From: Gammaproteobacteria bacterium
GTDB lineage: Bacteria; Pseudomonadota; Gammaproteobacteria; Enterobacterales; Kangiellaceae
Direction of reading: 5' to 3'
Assembly (NCBI GenBank): GCA_013372875.1
Contig: JABXIW010000022.1
Location: 1-10,502, forward strand
DNA length: 10,502 nt
In this document: positions 5,805 to 10,502 of the stretch, in pieces
Layout of the letters: the number at the start of each line of letters is the position of its first letter
How positions within the stretch are numbered: the first letter of the stretch is position 1
Position numbers and translations under genes: made by a program
Notes under the pieces: generated by a model
Seen by the model: the letters and a program-made list of their open reading frames with translations, nothing else
Database searches by the model: none
Told to the model about the DNA's origin: nothing

Positions 5805-7930
5805 GCTTGCTCTCCATTCTCGTTGTTAAGAGTCTCGTTGTGAAAAGTATCATTCTCAGGAGTTGGCTCTTCTTTCTCCTCACCTGAGTCCTCTTGTTCA
5901 TCAGAAGACTCCATGCGCTCTAAAGTTTGCTGAATGGTTTGATTAATATCGCCGCTACGACCTGCTTCAGTTTCTTCAATTTGCGCTTCAACTCCTGGAG
6001 ATTGCAGCCATTGATTCAATCGGTCTTGATTGTTTTGTTTGATCAAATCCAAAGATTGTAATTTGTTAGGCAGCTCGATGTTTACTTTTGCAGACTCTAA
6101 TAGAGCTAACTGTTGCAAGATCAGTGCAGACTGATCATCTGCCTGATAAAACTCTTGGATCCAATTTTGCAATTCAGTCATGGATTTATCATAAGCCGAC
6201 TGCTGATGACGCAAGGCAGCTAGTTGCGCCATTTTGATGCTCATTAAAATGTTCTGTTTTAACAAGTCGGCTTGCTGCGGATTAATAAAAGGTTTTACCG
6301 ACTGATCATAGTGATGTACTTTATAGTAGTCACTGAAAGTATCTTTAACGTTGGTTTTGAAAGTTTGCCAAGCACTCGGATCGGCGACTGTTTCGTCAGT
6401 GGCGTTGTTTGATAGTTCAGGATCAAACTTCACGCTGGCCAGTGTTAAGTTTGCAAGCTGCGATTCAATGGCATCTAATTTGACTAAGACTCCATCAATA
6501 TCAATCGCAACCGTAGATCGGATTTGCGCAATATCTTGGCTAATGGCGCGTCGCAAAGCTAATAAATTGCTATCGCCACTGGCTAAAATTTGTTGATCGG
6601 CTGCTTCTAACAAGGCAACTATTGACGAGGTATCGTCAGAATAATGGACTTTTTGCGCTGCTTGGCGGATCAAATATTCCGCTTCAGCAATTTGCCAATC
6701 GCGTGCTTGGCTCGCAGCATCGGCACTTAACGATTGGAATTTACGCTGACTGGCAACCAGTTGTTGCTGTAAAGATTCAATTTGACGGCTCAGCTCTTGT
6801 AGTGAAGCAGTTTGCTGACTTGAGTTATTACTCTGTGCTGTAATTAAACGCTCGATTTGAGCATTTTGATCTTGCAGTTGTTTTTCCAAACTGACAATGC
6901 GGCTTAATTCAGCGGCGGTATCATCGGCAGACGCAGATTGAAAATAGTCTTGTTGCCAAAGCCAGTAGCCACCATAGCCCAATCCACCTAAAATTAATAA
7001 CCAAAATATCGGCTTTAAAAATCCTGAGGACTTTTTCTTAGGTTCGTTCGACTCATGATCTTGATCCAATTCAAGAGCTTCAATGATTTCATTTTCGTGT
7101 TGGTCCGATTCACTCATGGCGTCACTCTGTAATAATGATTGTTGCTGGTTTTGGATTGTATTTTGCCACTCAAGACTAGCAGCTAACATATCTTGATTGG
7201 CGGCGCTTTGGGCAGTATAGCAATTTACTGCGCCAAGTTGCTTTGCTGTTTGTTCTATTCTGCTACTTGCGCAAATAAAGGCAACCGTCTTGAGCAAAGA
7301 TTTGTCAGAAGTTTGCATTTTCGGTGTTTCTTGCAGCGATAATTGGTGCAAGCTGAGCTTTAATAACTGCTCGCTAGTCACTAGTATGGCGGTATTTTCT
7401 GGCTCATCTATGGTTGGAAAACGCTGCGCTATGGCTACCCGCTGATATACTTCTAAGCGAGTCAATTGGTGATGCTTAGAAAGTGTTTCTTCCAGTAATT
7501 TACGCCCTTGGTTGCCACAAACTAGTAAAATATTAAGAGGTTTTTGCTCCGAATTCTGCTCTGCAAGAAGCGTTAAAATGCCTTCGCTATCAAAAGTTTG
7601 TGGAACCAAAGCGGATAATCCATAGCTGGCAATGGTCTCTTGGGTAGCCTTACCAACCGCAATTATAGTTTTATGATTCAGCGTTGCTAATTGCTCATCA
7701 GATAAGGCTTGCAAATAATAGTGGGCGGCTTGTTGGCTGACGAAAATTAAATAATCGGCTGTTTGGCTGGCGCTAAAATCAAAATGATCTTGGAAGTCTT
7801 GATTGACCAGAAATCCAATTAATGGCGTTTTTACAACGTTAAAGTTGTTTTCACTCAATAATTTCGCCATCTCATCAGCCTGCGGCTGAGGGCGAGTGAC
7901 AATGATTTGTTGCTTGCCCACTTGGGTCAC
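5801..7930 (-). CDS. hemDX: Fused uroporphyrinogen-III synthase HemD / membrane protein HemX
   Basis: A 709-residue protein joining two normally separate operon neighbours. Residues 1 to about 256 are Hem[18 protein letters not shown] at the start, [11 protein letters not shown] (61-71), the LLVCGNQGR block (135-143) and the LEVYQRV strand (159-165). This domain cyclises hydroxymethylbilane, with ring-D inversion, to uroporphyrinogen III. After a Gln/Asp/Glu-rich linker (257-300) and PKKKSSG, a single membrane helix (about 305-325) starts HemX. A coiled coil (about 338-400) follows, then the HemX core [17 protein letters not shown] (412-428) and [14 protein letters not shown] (458-471), and an acidic tail (672-709). 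The positive residues before the helix predict HemD in the cytoplasm and HemX in the periplasm. The start is GTG (7928-7930), overlapping the hemC stop as GTGA; another GTG lies three codons later. HemX is often described as a methyltransferase, but no such fold is visible. Met272 resembles an ancestral HemX start. Confidence 0.93.
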   Translation of the reverse strand: MTQVGKQQIIVTRPQPQADEMAKLLSENNFNVVKTPLIGFLVNQDFQDHFDFSASQTADYLIFVSQQAAHYYLQALSDEQLATLNHKTIIAVGKATQETIASYGLSALVPQTFDSEGILTLLAEQNSEQKPLNILLVCGNQGRKLLEETLSKHHQLTRLEVYQRVAIAQRFPTIDEPENTAILVTSEQLLKLSLHQLSLQETPKMQTSDKSLLKTVAFICASSRIEQTAKQLGAVNCYTAQSAANQDMLAASLEWQNTIQNQQQSLLQSDAMSESDQHENEIIEALELDQDHESNEPKKKSSGFLKPIFWLLILGGLGYGGYWLWQQDYFQSASADDTAAELSRIVSLEKQLQDQNAQIERLITAQSNNSSQQTASLQELSRQIESLQQQLVASQRKFQSLSADAASQARDWQIAEAEYLIRQAAQKVHYSDDTSSIVALLEAADQQILASGDSNLLALRRAISQDIAQIRSTVAIDIDGVLVKLDAIESQLANLTLASVKFDPELSNNATDETVADPSAWQTFKTNVKDTFSDYYKVHHYDQSVKPFINPQQADLLKQNILMSIKMAQLAALRHQQSAYDKSMTELQNWIQEFYQADDQSALILQQLALLESAKVNIELPNKLQSLDLIKQNNQDRLNQWLQSPGVEAQIEETEAGRSGDINQTIQQTLERMESSDEQEDSGEEKEEPTPENDTFHNETLNNENGEQA

Positions 7931-8853
7931 TCAGCCATATAACTTTGCATAATAGCTTTTGCACCTTGCTGCAAAAGCTGCTCCGCTACTTGGTTACCAA
8001 TGGCAAGCGCATCGTTTTTATCGCCTATGGCTTCGGCATAAATAGCACTATTGTCAGCTGCTCCGACTAAGGCTTTGAGATGCAACTCATCATTATTGAT
8101 GGTGGCAAATGCGGCAACGGGAACTTGGCAACTGGCTTCAAGAGTTTCGGTAATGCAGCGTTCTGCTAAAACTCGAAGTTGAGTATCTGCATCACTTAAT
8201 GGCGCTAACAGTCGATCCAATTCAGGGTCATTGGCTCGAGCTTCAATTCCTACGGCACCCTGTCCTGGTGCGGGTAACATTTGCTCCGGCATGATTTGGC
8301 TGGCGATTCGTTCGGCTAAACCTAATCGTTTTAAACCGGCGGAAGCTAAAATGATCGCATCGTATTGGTCACTATCCAGTTTAGACAAGCGGGTGCCGAC
8401 ATTGCCACGCAGGTCTTTGATCATCAGGTCGGGTCTTTGTTGCAACAATTGAATTTTGCGGCGCATACTGGAAGTGCCCACGGTTGCGCCTACGGGTAAT
8501 TCGTCAATGTTTAGGTAACGATTCGAGACAAAGGCATCGGTGGGGTCTTCACGCTCGCAGATCACCTTGAGCTCCAGCCCTTCGGGAAAACGATAAGGCA
8601 CATCTTTCATGGAGTGAACCGCGATATCAGCGCGATTATCCAACATGGCTTGTTCTAATTCTTTGACGAATAGGCCTTTGCCGCCAATTTTGGTCAGCGG
8701 TGTGCCCAATATTTTATCGCCTTGGGTGGTCATGGGAACCAATTCCACGGTTAAGTCAGGATGGTGTTTTTCGAGCTCGGACTTAACAAACTCGGCTTGC
8801 CAAAGTGCCAATGGACTTTGGCGGGTGGCGATACGCAAATTAGCAATGCTCAT
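7927..8853 (-). CDS. hemC: Hydroxymethylbilane synthase (porphobilinogen deaminase)
   Basis: A 308-residue cytoplasmic enzyme that links four porphobilinogens into the linear tetrapyrrole hydroxymethylbilane, the substrate of the next gene. All hallmarks sit at E. coli numbering: the catalytic Asp84 in HSMKDVP (80-86), R131-R132 in TSSMRRK, the [12 protein letters not shown] block (148-159), and Cys242 in [13 protein letters not shown], which holds the dipyrromethane cofactor. The opening [15 protein letters not shown] is typical. The ATG (8851-8853) has no visible Shine-Dalgarno; the leader before it is AT-rich. It is the first gene of a tightly overlapping operon (GTGA to hemDX, then ATGA to hemY). 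It lies 100 bases downstream of the LytTR regulator gene, the same linkage known for hemC and algR in Pseudomonas aeruginosa. Confidence 0.97.
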   Translation of the reverse strand: MSIANLRIATRQSPLALWQAEFVKSELEKHHPDLTVELVPMTTQGDKILGTPLTKIGGKGLFVKELEQAMLDNRADIAVHSMKDVPYRFPEGLELKVICEREDPTDAFVSNRYLNIDELPVGATVGTSSMRRKIQLLQQRPDLMIKDLRGNVGTRLSKLDSDQYDAIILASAGLKRLGLAERIASQIMPEQMLPAPGQGAVGIEARANDPELDRLLAPLSDADTQLRVLAERCITETLEASCQVPVAAFATINNDELHLKALVGAADNSAIYAEAIGDKNDALAIGNQVAEQLLQQGAKAIMQSYMAE

Positions 8854-8885
8854 GAATAAAAAGTTAAGCAGAATTTAATGGTTGG

Positions 8886-8914
8886 ATAGTACCATAGAAC
8901 GCTAAAAGTGGCTA
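8886..8914 (-). promoter_or_regulatory. Candidate promoter for hemC-hemDX-hemY
   Basis: On the minus strand TAGCCA (8909-8914) and TACTAT (8886-8891) are 17 bases apart, each 4 of 6 to consensus. The -10 is preceded by TGG, an extended -10 element. It lies about 33 bases upstream of the hemC ATG. The -35 element falls inside one copy of the direct repeat described separately. Assigned by eye. Confidence 0.35.
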
Positions 8915-8940
8915 AATGATTGCTATCAATGGCTAACTTT
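8909..8940. repeat. Direct repeat TGGCTAA with 21-base period upstream of hemC
   Basis: TGGCTAA occurs at 8909-8915 and 8930-8936, start to start 21 bases or two helical turns. On the minus strand the copies read AAAGTTAGC and TCATTTAGC. These resemble the 9-base direct half-sites bound by LytTR-domain regulators (A/T, A/C, A/C, GTT, N, A/G, T/G), at 8 of 9 and 7 of 9 positions. The spacing also fits that family. The repeat lies directly downstream of a LytTR regulator gene and overlaps the candidate hemC -35 box. Binding is inferred, not shown. Confidence 0.4.
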
Positions 8941-8950
8941 GGCGAAAGTT
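8935..8950. repeat. Short inverted repeat after the LytTR regulator gene
   Basis: AACTTT (8935-8940) and AAAGTT (8945-8950) form a 6-bp stem with loop GGCG, just past the regulator stop codon. There is no T-run after it on the minus strand, so it is at most a weak terminator or an mRNA 3'-end hairpin. It shares bases with the upstream copy of the direct repeat before hemC. Confidence 0.4.
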
Positions 8951-8953
8951 TGA

Positions 8954-9658
8954 TTAAAGTTTTAGGAACTTACGAATATCAGCTTGATGACGACGACTAA
9001 CCTCGGGCGAAAATTCCGTATTTTCCAATAAAACGTGCATGGTTTGCTGTTGCTGCTGGATTCCAGTGAGGTATTGTGGGTTGATTAACGTTGAGCGATG
9101 AATGCGCAAAAAATGTTGCGGATAGGTTTGCTCAAACTCTTTTAGGCTATCGGAACTCAAATAAGTGTTATTTTTTAAATGCACTTCGGTATATTTTTGA
9201 TCAGCATGTAGAAAGATGATCTGATCGATGGCTATTTTATGAGTGCAATGACCATCTTTGAGTACATAAAACTGTTGGCTAGTTTCTTTTGGGAAGAGCT
9301 TTTTGATGGCTTTAAATAAACGCTCGCGACGAATGGGTTTGAGCAAATAATCAGTGGCATTGACCTCAAACGCTTCGAGCGCGTATTCGTCGTAGGCGGT
9401 GGTGAAGATGATTTTTACTTGTGGGTATTTCTGCTGGATCCACTCGGCCAATTGAATGCCACTGATTTCCGGCATGGATATATCCAAAAACACCAGATCC
9501 GGGACTGCCTGCTCGATCTGTTGCATGGCTTGTTTGGCATTTTCAGCTTGAGCGTTAGTTTCAACCGCTTCGATCGGTGCCAATAAGCGCTGCAATCGAT
9601 CGCGTGCAGGTTTTTCGTCATCGACAATTAAAGCCGTTAGTTTCGGGTGGCTGCTCAT
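8954..9658 (-). CDS. algR: LytTR-family response regulator (AlgR-like)
   Basis: A 234-residue cytoplasmic response regulator. The receiver domain (about residues 7-120) has the acidic pair D13-D14, the phospho-acceptor D59 in LVFLDISMP, the switch T87 and K107 in LLKP, so it looks active. The C-terminal LytTR DNA-binding domain (about 130-234) has FYVLKDG, ADQKYTEVHL, the highly conserved FLRIHRSTLIN (183-193) and FSPEVSRRHQADIRKFL (216-232). LytTR proteins bind paired direct repeats with a beta-strand fold. The symbol follows the Pseudomonas gene with the same neighbours (sensor upstream, hemC downstream); target genes need not be the same. The ATG (9656-9658) is preceded by AAGGA (9664-9668) at 5 bases. 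The upstream kinase gene ends 11 bases away, so the two are one operon. Confidence 0.92.
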   Translation of the reverse strand: MSSHPKLTALIVDDEKPARDRLQRLLAPIEAVETNAQAENAKQAMQQIEQAVPDLVFLDISMPEISGIQLAEWIQQKYPQVKIIFTTAYDEYALEAFEVNATDYLLKPIRRERLFKAIKKLFPKETSQQFYVLKDGHCTHKIAIDQIIFLHADQKYTEVHLKNNTYLSSDSLKEFEQTYPQHFLRIHRSTLINPQYLTGIQQQQQTMHVLLENTEFSPEVSRRHQADIRKFLKL

Positions 9659-9669
9659 CGCATTCCTTG

Positions 9670-10502
9670 CTACTCAAAGCTGATCGCAGTTGTTTTTGGA
9701 ATTTTCACAATGCAATAAAAGGTATCATTGGACTGGTGATAATTCAATTGCGCCTTGCCTTGATACAAAACTTCTAAGCGTTGACGAATGTTTTTGAGCG
9801 CCAGTGAATTACCCTTATGGATCGAAGCGCTGGCACTGGGCAAAGGATTGGTCACTTCCAACTGGATATGATTTTTGGTGCTCATGCCTTTGATTAAGAT
9901 ATGGCCGCCATCAGCACGGTTTTGCACTCCATGATAGACCGCATTTTCAATGATGGGCTGCAACAATAATGGCGGAAAGGGGATCTGCGGATTAATGGTG
10001 TTGGTTTGCCATTCGAAGGATAGTTTGTCTCCTAGTCGATGTTGTTCTAATTGCAGGTATTGGCTGCACAGCTGCTGTTCATCTGCAAAGGGAATTAATT
10101 TATCTGAACGTTGCATACTGGCGCGAAAAATATCAGCCAAATCCAAAATCGACTCTTCGGCTTTTTCAGGTGCTTGCGAAGTGAGATTGGCAAGCGTATT
10201 TAAACTGTTGAATAAAAAATGTGGGCGAATTCGTGATTGTAGTGCTTGCACCCGAGCTTCCGCTTCGGCTTGGATCTGCAGTCGATTGTTTTGCTGCAAA
10301 TAGTAGTAGCGGAAGAAAATACTACTGACGATAAAGGCGATAGCGGCATTACGAAACAGAAGCCAATAATTGAGCTCTGCCGTTAGATAAAGCATCAATA
10401 TAATGCTATAAATTAGGCAAACAGCAACAGTAATAAAAACTGCGAAACTAGAGAATTTTTGTAAACTTAGATTGGCAAAACTTTTTTTTACCAGGCATAA
10501 AA
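9670..10502 (-). CDS. algZ: LytS/AlgZ-type sensor histidine kinase, 5' end outside the window
   Basis: The reading frame stays open to base 10502, so the N-terminus is missing. The visible part begins with residues equivalent to LCLVKKSFANLSLQKF and has at least two membrane helices. One spans about 10396-10446 (AVFITVAVCLIYSIILM); the other spans about 10320-10375 (NYWLLFRNAAIAFIVSSIFF). A helical linker leads to the His_kinase motif RIRPHFLFNSLN, with the phospho-accepting His at 10219-10221. Later come the ATP-binding N-box PPLLLQPIIENAVYHG and a G-N-S-L-A-L-K-N-I-R-Q-R-L segment that closes the ATPase domain. The TTG (10396) and ATG (10393) inside the frame lie within a membrane helix and should not be taken as the start. 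This is the unorthodox kinase family that pairs with LytTR regulators, and the partner gene follows 11 bases after the TAG stop. The signal it senses cannot be read from the sequence. Confidence 0.9.
   Translation of the reverse strand, partial: LCLVKKSFANLSLQKFSSFAVFITVAVCLIYSIILMLYLTAELNYWLLFRNAAIAFIVSSIFFRYYYLQQNNRLQIQAEAEARVQALQSRIRPHFLFNSLNTLANLTSQAPEKAEESILDLADIFRASMQRSDKLIPFADEQQLCSQYLQLEQHRLGDKLSFEWQTNTINPQIPFPPLLLQPIIENAVYHGVQNRADGGHILIKGMSTKNHIQLEVTNPLPSASASIHKGNSLALKNIRQRLEVLYQGKAQLNYHQSNDTFYCIVKIPKTTAISFE

Noticed and set aside
5704..5901. Other-frame open stretch across the hemY-hemDX junction
   Set aside because: It lies wholly within two well-supported genes in other phases and shows no protein-like features.

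Overview
This window reads as an ordinary chromosomal stretch of a gammaproteobacterium with moderate to low GC content. The CRP and YhfA-type OsmC proteins are very close to the enterobacterial ones. The order sensor kinase - LytTR regulator - hemC - hemD/hemX - hemY matches the Pseudomonas algZ-algR-hemC-hemD region. My best guess is a marine oligotroph-type lineage near Kangiella/Aliikangiella, but this rests on remembered gene order and protein feel, not on a search.

Layout. Positions 1-85 hold the last codons of a glutamine amidotransferase (TrpG/PabA) on the plus strand. It is closed by a bidirectional hairpin terminator that also ends crp, which comes in from the other side. crp (minus) and yhfA/osmC (plus) diverge from a 130-bp promoter region, and a VOC-family gene follows yhfA after 2 bases. 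Positions 1704-1822 are non-coding and carry an inverted repeat. They are followed by an AT-rich orphan gene (1823-2194) that overlaps the 3' end of aroE tail to tail. aroE lies directly behind an NhaC-type antiporter gene on the minus strand; the antiporter stop codon touches a TTG start for aroE. The small zinc-ribbon gene yheV diverges from nhaC. From 4623 to the right edge everything is on the minus strand: a sensor kinase (cut by the window edge) and its LytTR response regulator, then hemC, a fused hemD-hemX and hemY. The last three are joined by 4-base stop/start overlaps. Their probable terminator lies inside the coding end of convergent yheV.

How the genes work together. hemC and hemD make uroporphyrinogen III, the common tetrapyrrole precursor. 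HemX and HemY are inner-membrane companions of this operon with poorly defined roles. The fusion of HemD to HemX would tether the cyclising enzyme to the membrane. The kinase/regulator pair lies just upstream and could influence the hem operon through a pair of LytTR-like half-sites before hemC (inference). CRP is the global cAMP regulator; aroE serves the shikimate pathway, whose product chorismate feeds the amidotransferase enzyme at the left edge.

I found no CRISPR array, insertion sequence, tRNA, rRNA or obvious new multigene system. The items most worth a second look are the AT-rich orphan gene, the HemD-HemX fusion with a possible internal HemX start, the hem terminator embedded in yheV, the TAA/TTG junction of nhaC-aroE, and the direct repeats before hemC.
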